Shown here: one piece after another, positions 17,404 through 26,222 of the stretch
How the letters are laid out: each line of letters starts with the position of its first letter
Numbering within the stretch: position 1 is the stretch's first letter
Assembly (NCBI RefSeq): GCF_014648035.1
Contig: NZ_BMQI01000038.1
Coordinates: 1-48,812 of the forward strand
DNA: 48,812 nucleotides
From: Shewanella algicola
Lineage (GTDB): Bacteria; Pseudomonadota; Gammaproteobacteria; Enterobacterales; Shewanellaceae
Direction: 5' to 3'
Notes under the pieces: model-generated
Databases searched by the model: none
Told to the model about the DNA's origin: nothing
The model's input: only the letters and a program-made list of their open reading frames with translations
Made by a program: the position numbers and the translations under genes

Positions 17404-17417
17404 ATTACAATTGTAAT
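17404..17417. promoter_or_regulatory. BlaI-type operator O2 (perfect 14-bp palindrome)
   Basis: ATTACAATTGTAAT is centred 26 bp from O1, about two and a half helical turns. Two such operators upstream of a blaI/blaR pair are the expected arrangement. Confidence 0.8.
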
Positions 17418-17466
17418 CTTAAATAAGCAAGGTTTATTTTTAAGCAATTTACGAATAAAAATGAAA

Positions 17467-17490
17467 AAGCCTAATCAGATGATTAGGCTT
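17467..17490 (-). terminator. Terminator of the RND efflux unit
   Basis: A 10-bp perfect stem AAGCCTAATC/GATTAGGCTT with a 4-base loop. On the minus strand it is followed by TTTCATTTTTATT. It lies 43 bp beyond the stop of the RND pump. Confidence 0.85.
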
Positions 17491-17532
17491 AAGATTGAAC
17501 TTTTATCTAACTAACAGGCTTTATATTGATCG

Positions 17533-20500
17533 TTACGTCGATGAGCGTTTATCGTTATAAAACCACTGATAAACCGTCGGCAACACCAGTAAAGTCAATG
17601 CCGTTGAGCTAAACAAGCCGCCAATGATCACCACCGCTAATGGTTGTTGAATTTCACTGCCCACACCAGATGATAACAAGATAGGTATTAGCCCTAATGC
17701 TGAGGTTAGTGCCGTCATTAACACCGGACGTAACCGTCCTACCGTGCCTTGATAAACACTGTCGTGCAGGCTTTCATCTGATGATTGTCTGCGCTGGTTA
17801 ATCGAGTCCACCAGCACCACACCATTCAACACCGCAACACCAAACAAGGTGATAAAGCCGATTGAACTAGGCACCGACAAATAAGTGCCAGTGGCATATA
17901 AAGCCACCACGCCGCCGATTAATGCCAATGGCACGTTAGCCATAATCAATGCCACCTGTTTGAGTGATCCAAACGAGAAAAACAACAATAAACCAATAAG
18001 TGCGATAGAAATGGGCACCACCAACATTAGCTTTTGTTGCGCCCGTTGCTGGTTTTCATATTGGCCGCCCACCACAACCGTATAGCCCGCAGGTAACTCC
18101 GCTTGCGGCACAATGGCATAAATATCGTTGACCACCGAACCCATATCACGCCCCGATACGTTGGCTTGCACCACCACTCGGCGCTGTACATCGTCACGAC
18201 GAATATTCGGCGGCGCCATTTCAATCACCACATCAGCGAGATCGCCCAAGCGTACAATCGCGCCATTGGCACCACTGAGTAGTAAGTCTTCAATCACATC
18301 TGGCGCATTACGATATTGCGCTGCTAATCGCAGGTTAATGTCATAACGGGCGTTACCATCAATCACTTGGCCTGCACTGGTGCCACCAATACCTTGAGTC
18401 ACCAAACTCATGACTTCATCGATGCTAATACCATAGCGAGCAAGGACTTCACGTTTAGGCCGCACCACTAACTGAGCTTCACCGCTGACTTGCTCTAGCG
18501 ACACATCAACCGCACCAGGAATGGCAGCGACTAAATCGGTTAACACCTGACCTTTTTCCGACAATATGCTCAAATCTGGACCAAATATCTTAATCGCTAA
18601 CTGCGCTTTAACGCCCGATAACAGCTCATCGACTCGAGTCGCTATCGGTTGTGAGAAAGTTAACAATAATCCTGGGAATATCGCTAGCCGTTGCTCCATC
18701 AAGCGCTGTAGCTCAAAGCGTGAGCTTGCCGATGTCCATTGTTCTATAGGCTTAAGACCAATATATATTTCAATATTACTCACAGGTTCAGGGTCGCCGC
18801 CAAGTTCGGGAGCCCCGATTCGACTTAACGCATATTCGACCTCGGGAAACTCCAGCAGCATGGCTTCAATTTTAGGCGCGACATTAATCGAAGTGGCCAA
18901 ACTGGCTGTAGGCGCAAGTGTCACCCGTAAATTAATCGTGCCCTCTTCTAATTCTGGCACAAATTCGGTACCGAGTTTTGGCAATAACAGCATGCTTGCA
19001 GCAAACAAAACAACTGCCGCTAACATCACCGATTTAGGGCTTGATAGCACCAGTGTCAGTACTCGTCGATAGACTGCATCAATGGGGGCCAACACTTTGC
19101 TTTGACGCACTACAATACCGCGTTTAAATAGAAATACCGCCAATGCAGGCACCGCAAATAACGCCACCACTAATGCAGCCATCATCGCTAGAATAATGCT
19201 CACAGCCATAGGTTGAAACAACTTACCTTCAACACCTTCAAGGGCAAATAACGGCATAAATACTACGATGATAATCGCTGTTGCAAAGAAGATAGGGCTG
19301 CACACTTCTTTTGCCGCTAGCATGATCCTAATCGCCATGCTTTGGGTATGAGATTCTGACTCACTATCAACATCACTACCAACATGAGCTTCAGTAGATT
19401 GGTTGCTTCCAGTTTCGCCGCTGACATGTTTAAAGATGTTTTCGACCATCACCACTGAACCATCAACTAGCATACCGATCGCGACAACAAGACCACCTAA
19501 AGACATTAAATTAGCCGACATGCCATAGTAAGACATGATCAATAGCGCGATCCCGATTGACACTGGGATCGACAGTAATACCAACAATGTCGCCCGTATA
19601 TTGACCAGAAACAACGCCAAAATAATCACGATAAATCCAAAGGCCATCAATAGCGCTTCAACCACTGTCGAGACCGCTTTATCAACTAAATCCGCCTGGT
19701 CGTAAAATACCTCAAATGACACGCCTTTTGGCAAGGATTGCTCAATTAAACTAATACGCGAATTGATGTCATCAATAGTGGCTTTGGTATTGGCGCCCAT
19801 GCGTTTAAGCACAACGCCTGCAACCACTTCACCTAGCGCTTGTATATTGGACGACAAGCCATTATCAGCAGTCTGCCTTCGCGACATGGTCACTGCGCCT
19901 ACTCTGATTTCGCTACCAAATGCCACGGTGGCAATGTCAGCCACTCGAATTGGCGTGCCATTGATTTCGGTTAACGGTATATCGGCAATGGCTTGTAAAC
20001 CTGCGTCGCCAGCGGGCAACAAACCATAACCACGAACCACTAATTGCTCTTGGCCTTGGTCCATAAACCAACCACCAGCATTACGGTTATTACTTTCCAA
20101 TGCTTGGCTAACTTGGGTCATCGACAAGCCATAACTGCGCAGTTTATTGGGGTCAACTTGCACTTGGTATTGCAACACCTCGCCGCCAAATGACAGCACT
20201 TCAGTCACCCCACTCACAGGCATTAAGATCAGCTTCACTAAATAGTCATTTAAGCTCCGCAGCTCAGATGCGCTGATATTGGATTCGGGTTCCGCCCGTA
20301 AAATGTATTGATAAATTTGCCCTAAACCTGAGGTGTTTGGGCCAATTTCAGGTATGCCGACACCCGCAGGAATCGACTCTTTTGCAGCTTGCAGTTGTTC
20401 AAACACTTGCTGACGTGCAAAATAAATATCGGTTCCGTCGGCAAACACCACAATCACTAACGATAAGCCCGTACGCGATAATGAACGCACCTCGGTCACC

Positions 20501-20733
20501 GCCGGTAATGCATACATTGCCGATTCGACAGGATAGCTAATCAGCTTCTCGACCTCTTCTGCCGCCAAACCTTCCGCTTCAGTATTAATGGTCACCTGCA
20601 CATTGGTGACATCCGGAAACGCATCTAGATTTAACTTAGGTAACATGAATACCGATGCCACCACAGTGACCAGTAATCCAAGTAACACCAATAACCGCTT
20701 TTCAACGGCAATCTCAATTAATTTATATAACAT
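17533..20733 (-). CDS. Heavy-metal efflux RND pump (CusA/CzcA family)
   Basis: A 1066-aa inner-membrane proton-driven metal exporter (HME-RND). It has the standard two halves of six helices with periplasmic loops: LNLDAFPDVTNVQV near the N-terminus, the TM4 motif GMLVDGSVVMVENIFKH, GVEGKLFQPMA, and FGVAVLNGVVLVDSIN in the second half. Length is normal. A hydrophilic insert of about 35 residues rich in Ser/Glu (ETGSNQSTEAH, DVDSESESHTQS) follows the TM4 motif and is unusual. The adaptor gene precedes it by 16 bp. The metal cannot be assigned from sequence. Confidence 0.92.
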   Translation of the reverse strand: MLYKLIEIAVEKRLLVLLGLLVTVVASVFMLPKLNLDAFPDVTNVQVTINTEAEGLAAEEVEKLISYPVESAMYALPAVTEVRSLSRTGLSLVIVVFADGTDIYFARQQVFEQLQAAKESIPAGVGIPEIGPNTSGLGQIYQYILRAEPESNISASELRSLNDYLVKLILMPVSGVTEVLSFGGEVLQYQVQVDPNKLRSYGLSMTQVSQALESNNRNAGGWFMDQGQEQLVVRGYGLLPAGDAGLQAIADIPLTEINGTPIRVADIATVAFGSEIRVGAVTMSRRQTADNGLSSNIQALGEVVAGVVLKRMGANTKATIDDINSRISLIEQSLPKGVSFEVFYDQADLVDKAVSTVVEALLMAFGFIVIILALFLVNIRATLLVLLSIPVSIGIALLIMSYYGMSANLMSLGGLVVAIGMLVDGSVVMVENIFKHVSGETGSNQSTEAHVGSDVDSESESHTQSMAIRIMLAAKEVCSPIFFATAIIIVVFMPLFALEGVEGKLFQPMAVSIILAMMAALVVALFAVPALAVFLFKRGIVVRQSKVLAPIDAVYRRVLTLVLSSPKSVMLAAVVLFAASMLLLPKLGTEFVPELEEGTINLRVTLAPTASLATSINVAPKIEAMLLEFPEVEYALSRIGAPELGGDPEPVSNIEIYIGLKPIEQWTSASSRFELQRLMEQRLAIFPGLLLTFSQPIATRVDELLSGVKAQLAIKIFGPDLSILSEKGQVLTDLVAAIPGAVDVSLEQVSGEAQLVVRPKREVLARYGISIDEVMSLVTQGIGGTSAGQVIDGNARYDINLRLAAQYRNAPDVIEDLLLSGANGAIVRLGDLADVVIEMAPPNIRRDDVQRRVVVQANVSGRDMGSVVNDIYAIVPQAELPAGYTVVVGGQYENQQRAQQKLMLVVPISIALIGLLLFFSFGSLKQVALIMANVPLALIGGVVALYATGTYLSVPSSIGFITLFGVAVLNGVVLVDSINQRRQSSDESLHDSVYQGTVGRLRPVLMTALTSALGLIPILLSSGVGSEIQQPLAVVIIGGLFSSTALTLLVLPTVYQWFYNDKRSST

Positions 20734-20749
20734 TATGATGCCTTAGCGC

Positions 20750-22024
20750 TTAGTGGTTATGGATATCAAAGCCAGATTTGGCTTGCTCAGATGCTAAGAA
20801 AAAAGCACCAGATACAACAACGCGAGTTTGTGGTGTTAAACCACGAATAAAACTCAGTCCGCGTTGACGCTCCACCACAGAAACCTCTACTGCACTAAAT
20901 CCACCGTCTTGCTCTATGAACACCTGCCAATCACCATCACCACCGCGTGTTAACGCCGCATCTGGCACAATAAATCCAAGCGGATCAGCCCCTTGATTTG
21001 CTGCAAGGTATAATTCGGCAAACTCGCCAGCATGTAAGTCATGGCCTGAGTTTGCCATACGCACTAATACTTGCTCAGTGCGGGTTTGCGAGTTAATTTC
21101 ATGCGAACGCCCAATAATGACCCCCTCTCGAGTACGGCTTCCCACTCGCACCAAAACATCGGTGCCCATGTTGACTTGATCTGCTTGTAATGGCGTCAGT
21201 TCTGCCTCTACCCACAAATACGATTCATCAGTCAGTTGCATCAAAGGTGTGCCCGCGGTTAACACTTGTCCTAACGTGGCAATATCTTGCTGAACCCGAC
21301 CATTTATGGGAGCCAATAACTGAAACTGACCAATTGAACTTGGCGATGTTGCTAGCTCGGCTATCTGTTTTGTGGACATCATTACCGACTGTAAAATGGC
21401 CCGTTTAAGCTCTGCGTTGACTTCGGTTTGCATCCGCTGGCTGGCACTAATGGTGCCTTGGCTCATGCGCTTTATGCGATCCCACTCCATCGCAGCATTG
21501 ACGTAATCGGCTTGCGCCGCAGCAATATCCGCTCCGCCGATAGTCAATAACGGTTGGCCTTTTTGCACCTGTTGCCCTGGCACCACATGGCGCTTAAGCA
21601 CCTGCATATCTAATTGCGGCGCTATGGTGATAGTTTTGTCTTTATCAACAACCAGCTGAGCGGTAGCTACAGCCTGTAAATTAAACGCGGTCGCACTTAA
21701 CTGTGCCACTTCCACTCCCGCGAGTTGGCGCTGCTCTGCACTTAAGGTTAACAACGACTCTTGATGATCGGCTTCTGTTAATTCACTGCTGGCTTGCACA
21801 GCCGAACTAGACAGTGCAAATAATGATAACAATAGCGCTGCACTGAACAATAATGCCCGCGAAACGCTAGAGTTAGTGCGGTCATATTGTCGAATGCTTG
21901 ACGGAGAGATGGGCTGAGTACATGGCGCAACATTAAACGGAGCACGACTCACTAAATGGCTCAACATAGCGTTGGCATTTAATGCTGCCAATAAAGGTAG
22001 TGCTGGGACTGATTTGATTTTCAT
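20750..22024 (-). CDS. RND efflux periplasmic adaptor (CusB/CzcB family)
   Basis: A 424-aa membrane-fusion protein that links the pump to the outer membrane. The core shows the lipoyl/hairpin/barrel order: KRHVVPGQQVQKGQPLLTIG, DYVNAAMEWDRIKRMSQG, LLAPINGRVQQDIATLGQVL, EAELTPLQADQVN and AGEFAELYL. The start at 22024 has AGGA six bases upstream. The hydrophobic segment ALLFSAALLLSLFALSSS is only reached after about 60 residues, so the N-terminus is longer than a usual signal peptide. No outer-membrane factor gene lies beside it. Confidence 0.9.
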   Translation of the reverse strand: MKIKSVPALPLLAALNANAMLSHLVSRAPFNVAPCTQPISPSSIRQYDRTNSSVSRALLFSAALLLSLFALSSSAVQASSELTEADHQESLLTLSAEQRQLAGVEVAQLSATAFNLQAVATAQLVVDKDKTITIAPQLDMQVLKRHVVPGQQVQKGQPLLTIGGADIAAAQADYVNAAMEWDRIKRMSQGTISASQRMQTEVNAELKRAILQSVMMSTKQIAELATSPSSIGQFQLLAPINGRVQQDIATLGQVLTAGTPLMQLTDESYLWVEAELTPLQADQVNMGTDVLVRVGSRTREGVIIGRSHEINSQTRTEQVLVRMANSGHDLHAGEFAELYLAANQGADPLGFIVPDAALTRGGDGDWQVFIEQDGGFSAVEVSVVERQRGLSFIRGLTPQTRVVVSGAFFLASEQAKSGFDIHNH

Positions 22025-22198
22025 GGTTAATCCTAAAAACAATCTAGACCGTCGACAATAAATATCAACGGAAATAGGCTTAGCCACCGTCATTCAAGCG
22101 AGATATTACGACATGATGGAATGCAAAAAAGCATTCATTTGCACAATAACAGCGAATATAGAGGTGAAGCTAAACAGTAAAAACGTGTTTTAAAGGGA

Positions 22199-22633
22199 TT
22201 AAACGATAGGAGGGCGATAAGTAGGGAAAGACTCAGGAGGTAAATAGTTAAGTTTAGTATCGGCAAAAAGGTCATGAAAATGTTCACTAACAACATTATC
22301 GTTAAGCTTAGCAAGTGCCACATGACCACCATGACACTGACAATCTAAACAGACATCAACTTGCTCAACATCGGTAACATTGTCAGCATGCTGATGATCA
22401 TCATTTACCGAATGCAGTAATGAACCGTCAAGTGCACAAGCACAATCGACACACTCAACGAGGCTTATCACTTCGGTAGTAAACTGAAGATGTGGATGGT
22501 TATTTTGCTCTTCGCTGCTGTTACCCGCGTGTAATTGATGCGCACCTAAATTGGCACCCACAAATTGCAGTAGTACTAAAGCAATCAATAATTTGGCTAT
22601 GTTAGCCATAAAAGGCAAAACGGTATGATTCAA
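22199..22633 (-). CDS. His/Cys-rich exported protein, probably metal-binding
   Basis: A 144-aa protein. A hydrophobic export signal (KLLIALVLLQFVGANLGA) is followed by a region rich in His and Cys: HQLHAG, CVDCACALDG, DDHQHADN, CLDCQCHGGH and EHFHDLF, ending in a proline motif PPESFPTYRPP. It resembles the small CzcI-like proteins found next to metal RND operons. I chose the TTG at 22633 because AGGAG is 7 bases upstream; an ATG at 22609 lacks one. It lies 175 bp upstream of the adaptor and 20 bp after the DUF3012 gene, suggesting a metal-buffering or sensing role. Confidence 0.65.
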   Translation of the reverse strand: MNHTVLPFMANIAKLLIALVLLQFVGANLGAHQLHAGNSSEEQNNHPHLQFTTEVISLVECVDCACALDGSLLHSVNDDHQHADNVTDVEQVDVCLDCQCHGGHVALAKLNDNVVSEHFHDLFADTKLNYLPPESFPTYRPPIV

Positions 22634-22653
22634 CCATCCACTCCTAAGCGATA

Positions 22654-22830
22654 TTATTTAAATACGCAGTGCTTCGCGTAATCAGCGGCTTCATTTGCTG
22701 TCCAATCGCCGCTTTCTTTTTCTTTCATTTGCTTACACCAAGCATCGCTACCTACTTCAGGTGCACAAGCGGTAAGGCTAAGGGTTAATAACAATGCGCT
22801 TGAAGCAGCAACTAATTTTGATAAAGACAT
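22654..22830 (-). CDS. Small DUF3012 lipoprotein
   Basis: A 58-aa lipoprotein. The signal peptide ends in LTAC, followed by the strongly conserved DUF3012 body: APEVGSDAWCKQM, EKESGDWTANEAADYAKHC. AAAGGA precedes the ATG at 22830 by about 10 bases. It is followed after 20 bp by the His/Cys-rich protein, so the two may be co-transcribed. Function is unknown for the family; the two conserved cysteines in the mature part may form a disulfide. Confidence 0.8.
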   Translation of the reverse strand: MSLSKLVAASSALLLTLSLTACAPEVGSDAWCKQMKEKESGDWTANEAADYAKHCVFK

Positions 22831-22899
22831 AAATAAGCTATCCTTTTCTAATAAATATTCGGAATTTGTTGACCCTTTTCGGTATCAACAAACCATAAA

Positions 22900-23265
22900 C
22901 TAACACTTTGAACGTTTAGCAATCCACGCAATAGCATCTTGTTTTTGCGATAACGGAAACCATGCAACCTCACCTTGCATAAATGGTCCCATTAAACGTA
23001 CAGCATTACCCACCCAATCTGGGCCGCCAACAAACACTAGCGCGTCAAAAGCAGGTAATTGCACTTCACCACTGCCGGTTAATGAACCAAAGTCCCACCC
23101 TTCGAGCAATACGTCGGCTTCGATATACAAACATACTTGGTCCCAATCTTTACGATAGGCACGAATAGCAGGCTGTAAACGGGTACGGTAATCTGGCGCA
23201 GATAAACGGCCACTAACAAACAAACTAATAACACCCTTGGAAATATCGGGGATTTGACACAACAT
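22900..23265 (-). CDS. SpoIIAA-like (STAS-fold) protein
   Basis: A 121-aa protein matching the SpoIIAA-like family (PF11964) by LFVSGRLSAPDYRTRLQPAI, W.QVCLYIEADVLLEGWD and FPLSQKQDAIAWI. These proteins have an STAS-like fold, and their role in bacteria other than Bacillus is not settled. The start at 23265 follows GGAG with good spacing. It stands alone, divergent from arfB. Confidence 0.75.
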   Translation of the reverse strand: MLCQIPDISKGVISLFVSGRLSAPDYRTRLQPAIRAYRKDWDQVCLYIEADVLLEGWDFGSLTGSGEVQLPAFDALVFVGGPDWVGNAVRLMGPFMQGEVAWFPLSQKQDAIAWIAKRSKC

Positions 23266-23515
23266 AGCGCTAACTCCAGCCTTATCTAAAGGCTATAGAA
23301 CAGGCTTTATACGGTGATGCCATCGTGTAAAGCAATAATGGCACTCATAATACCAAAACTCTGCAATTGATGTAATCACTCAACGATTAATCAGCGCGTT
23401 AGTTAATCTCCGTGTGAAGCAGCGCTCAGACTGCTCAACACCCAACGCTGAAAAATAAGCCTAATTACGGTATAATTAACCGATAAAACATATTAAAGAG
23501 GACAACCTCAACCGA

Positions 23516-23932
23516 ATGATACAAATAACTCAACGAGTCATATTGCAAGACAATGAAATTGAATGGCAGTTTGTTCGCTCAAGTGGCGCTGGCGGTCAAA
23601 ATGTTAATAAGGTATCAACAGCGGCCCAGCTTAGCTTTGATATTGCGTCATCGTCATTGCCTGAATTTTATCAACAAAAACTATTAGCAAAGGCCGATCA
23701 CCGCATTACCAAAAGCGGAAAGATTGTCATTAAGTGTCAGCAATCAAGAAGCCAGGATTTTAATCGTCAAACCGCGTTAGAACAATTTATTGAGTTGGTA
23801 AAAAGTGTCGGCATTGTACAAAAGGCCCGTATTGCGACCAAAGCAACTAAAGGCAGCCAAACCCGCCGAATTGAAGCGAAAAAACAACGCGGTGCCACTA
23901 AAGCCATGCGCCAAAATAAAACCGGCTATTAA
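23516..23932 (+). CDS. arfB: Alternative ribosome-rescue factor / peptidyl-tRNA hydrolase ArfB (YaeJ)
   Basis: A 138-aa protein. It hydrolyses peptidyl-tRNA on stalled ribosomes. The catalytic GGQ motif is at residues 26-28 in RSSGAGGQNVNKVSTAAQL. The C-terminal tail is basic (RIEAKKQRGATKAMRQNK), as needed to enter the empty mRNA channel. Length equals that of E. coli ArfB within a few residues. GAGG lies upstream of the ATG. Confidence 0.95.
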   Translation: MIQITQRVILQDNEIEWQFVRSSGAGGQNVNKVSTAAQLSFDIASSSLPEFYQQKLLAKADHRITKSGKIVIKCQQSRSQDFNRQTALEQFIELVKSVGIVQKARIATKATKGSQTRRIEAKKQRGATKAMRQNKTGY

Positions 23933-24033
23933 TGCATTTTTAGCCATTAGATGAACATTTTTAGGTTTACCACGCGCGCATCTTCAGTAAGAATGGACTC
24001 ACACGTTTTATTGCCCACACCACAGGAAGTACC

Positions 24034-24486
24034 ATGAGCAGCACAGCCAAAGTTTTAGTGATTAACGGCCCAAATCTAAATTTGCTTGGCCGTCGCGAGC
24101 CGGGTCATTATGGTCATCAAACCTTAACCACCATTGTGAGCGATTTAACCACTGCCGCTAATCAAGCAGATATCAGTTTAGAGCACATTCAATCGAACGC
24201 TGAATTCCAGCTGATTGATGCGATTCATGCAACTGATGCCCAGTTTATTATTATCAATCCTGCTGCATTTACCCACACCAGTGTTGCCCTGCGTGACGCG
24301 ATACTCGGCGTTGCCATTCCGTTTATTGAAGTGCATTTGTCCAATGTGCATGCGCGCGAGCCTTTTAGACATCATTCGTATTTCTCTGACAAAGCCCTAG
24401 GGGTTATTTGTGGGCTAGGAGCGCAAGGTTATGATTTCGCTCTGCTAGCAGCCATTAAGTACCTAAAAGAGCACAGCAAAGGTTAA
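24034..24486 (+). CDS. aroQ: Type II 3-dehydroquinate dehydratase
   Basis: A 150-aa shikimate-pathway enzyme that dehydrates 3-dehydroquinate. Family motifs: [19 protein letters not shown] with the catalytic tyrosine, [28 protein letters not shown], and [20 protein letters not shown] with the catalytic histidine region. Not linked to accBC here. The start has AGGAAG upstream. The DUF3859 gene follows after 6 bp and is probably co-transcribed. Confidence 0.95.
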   Translation: MSSTAKVLVINGPNLNLLGRREPGHYGHQTLTTIVSDLTTAANQADISLEHIQSNAEFQLIDAIHATDAQFIIINPAAFTHTSVALRDAILGVAIPFIEVHLSNVHAREPFRHHSYFSDKALGVICGLGAQGYDFALLAAIKYLKEHSKG

Positions 24487-24492
24487 TCTGAT

Positions 24493-24885
24493 TTGAGTAA
24501 GCTAAAAGCCGACGTCAGCATTATTTATAGCGGCATATTCAGCCAATGGAATAACGAGAGCGATGACTTGCCACGTTTTTTAGAGGCCACAGTTCACGTT
24601 CCCGCCGTTATCGATACTGAGTTTGGCTTTATTGCTCGGATCAAAAAAGCCAAAAACCAGGTGCTGACTTACTGCATATATCATCCAGATATTCCAGACG
24701 ACAATGGTCATATTCGACCACCGTTTAATGGGACGGTTTATATCAAAGAAAATGATTGGCGCTTTTACTTGGGTGATTGTATTTGGGCACCTGTGAGTAA
24801 TAAGCAGGGTAACTGGCGAATGACCTTAGAGCTCAATGGCAAAATTGTTGCCGATAAAACCTTTAAGGTATATCTCCCCGAATAA
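24493..24885 (+). CDS. DUF3859 family protein
   Basis: A 130-aa soluble protein of the DUF3859 type (SIIYSGIFSQW, IDTEFGFIARIKKAK, HPDIPDDNGHIRPPFNGTV, WRMTLELNGKIVADKTFKV). It starts with TTG at 24493 immediately after aroQ, with AAAGG overlapping the aroQ end. Function unknown; the pattern suggests a beta-sandwich. Its last 37 codons and about 35 bp beyond the stop are repeated directly downstream. Confidence 0.75.
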   Translation: MSKLKADVSIIYSGIFSQWNNESDDLPRFLEATVHVPAVIDTEFGFIARIKKAKNQVLTYCIYHPDIPDDNGHIRPPFNGTVYIKENDWRFYLGDCIWAPVSNKQGNWRMTLELNGKIVADKTFKVYLPE

Positions 24886-24922
24886 AGTGAAGCTTTATCG
24901 ATAATCTCGCTACCACATTCAA

Positions 24923-25079
24923 GGTGATTGCATTTGGGCGCCAGTAAATAACAAAGTCGGTAACTGGCGCATGACGCTTAAGCTTAGGCTCAATGGCAAA
25001 ATTGTTGCCGACAAAACCTTTAAGGTATATCTCCCCGAATAAAGTGAAGCGTTATCGATAATCTCGCTACCACATTCAA
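24923..25079 (+). pseudogene. Tandem partial copy of the DUF3859 gene 3' end
   Basis: This repeats 24772-24922 with a 6-bp insertion. It has no start codon but keeps the frame to a stop: GDCIWAPVNNKVGNWRMTL, then KLRLNGKIVADKTFKVYLPE. Differences cluster in the first 70 bases and are mostly at third codon positions, while the last ~95 bases are nearly identical to the parent. This suggests recombination with a diverged allele and not simple slippage. Confidence 0.85.
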
Positions 25080-25131
25080 GGTGATTGTTTGCTATACTCC
25101 GCGCAAATTGCCCCGCCATTATTGAGTGTCC

Positions 25132-26139
25132 ATGTCTATTCAAGCTGTTTTAACTGATGCGTTAGCGAAACGCGCTGCTTTTTTTGAGCAAGCTAAACAA
25201 AATAACACCGATTGTTATCGGGTATTTCATGGCACTGTAGAAGGTGAAAATGGCCTTAATATTGACCGTTACGGCGATGCGTGGTTAATCCAAACATTTC
25301 ACCAGACATTATCAGACGAGCAACTAGCAGAGATTTCAAGTGTGCTGACCGATCATGCTGACTTTCATATTGTTTACAACGATCGCTCAGGCAGTCACTC
25401 ACGTATCGCTAACACGAGTGGCAATGAAGCCCAGGATTACGCACAAACGGAACAAGTTATCCGCGAAAACGGCATTAACTTTACCTCTAAGCTACGCCAC
25501 GAAGGCCAGGACCCGCTGTTGTTTTTAGACATGCGCATTGGGCGTGAATATGTGTGCGATAACAGCAAGGATAAAACTGTACTCAACTTGTTTTCGTACA
25601 CTTGCGGCATTGGTATTGCGGCCGCTATGGGCGGCGCGCGTAAAGTGATGAATGTCGATTTTTCATCCTTTGCATTAGCGGCCGGGCAAAAAAATGCCGA
25701 GTTAAACAAGGTCACCGATGTGTGTGAGTTTGTGCAAAGTGATGCGTTTCCGGCTCTGCGTCAATTAGCGGGTTTACCGGTTGGCGGACGCCGTAATCAA
25801 AAACTGCCTAAATACCCAAAACTGCGAGCCATGCAATTTGATTTAGTATTTTTAGACCCGCCACGTTTTGCCAAAAGCGCCTTTGGCATTGTCGATTTAG
25901 TCAATGATTACCAGGGTTTATTTAAACCTGCTGTATTAGCCACTAAAGCCGGTGGCCATATCGTGTGTTGTAACAATGTCGCCAAAGTTGACCGCCAGAC
26001 ATGGTATGACAGCCTAGTGCGTTGTGTTGAAAAACAGGGCCGTAAAGTCACCTCCAGCCAATGGTTAGACTGCCATCCAGATTTTCCTGCATTTGATGAT
26101 AATCACCCATTAAAAATCGTCGTATTAGGCATAGATTAA
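25132..26139 (+). CDS. Class I SAM-dependent methyltransferase, RlmI/RlmK-like
   Basis: A 335-aa protein. Residues about 1-100 form an N-terminal domain (FHGTVEGENGLNIDRYGDAWL), followed by a Rossmann methyltransferase domain: VLNLFSYTCGIGIAAA (SAM motif I), DFSSFALAAGQKNAELN, FDLVFLDPPRFAKS (motif IV) and HIVCCNNVAK. The sequence is close to 23S rRNA m5C/m7G methyltransferases (RlmI/RlmK) but lacks a PUA domain, so the RNA target is uncertain. The ATG at 25132 is preferred over the GTG at 25126. Confidence 0.85.
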   Translation: MSIQAVLTDALAKRAAFFEQAKQNNTDCYRVFHGTVEGENGLNIDRYGDAWLIQTFHQTLSDEQLAEISSVLTDHADFHIVYNDRSGSHSRIANTSGNEAQDYAQTEQVIRENGINFTSKLRHEGQDPLLFLDMRIGREYVCDNSKDKTVLNLFSYTCGIGIAAAMGGARKVMNVDFSSFALAAGQKNAELNKVTDVCEFVQSDAFPALRQLAGLPVGGRRNQKLPKYPKLRAMQFDLVFLDPPRFAKSAFGIVDLVNDYQGLFKPAVLATKAGGHIVCCNNVAKVDRQTWYDSLVRCVEKQGRKVTSSQWLDCHPDFPAFDDNHPLKIVVLGID

Positions 26140-26171
26140 TCGAGACAAGAACAACCATTTGCGACAAACAA

Positions 26172-26196
26172 TTCAGCCACCATTAAGGTGGCTGAA
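26172..26196. terminator. Terminator between convergent methyltransferase and phoD genes
   Basis: A 10-bp perfect stem TTCAGCCACC/GGTGGCTGAA with loop ATTAA, followed by CTGTTTTGG on the plus strand. Confidence 0.75.
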
Positions 26197-26222
26197 CTGT
26201 TTTGGTTAACCCAAAAACTGAC

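Noticed and set aside
18566..19072. 168-codon plus-strand open frame
   Set aside because: Antisense to the well-supported RND pump gene; no start signal and no recognisable family.
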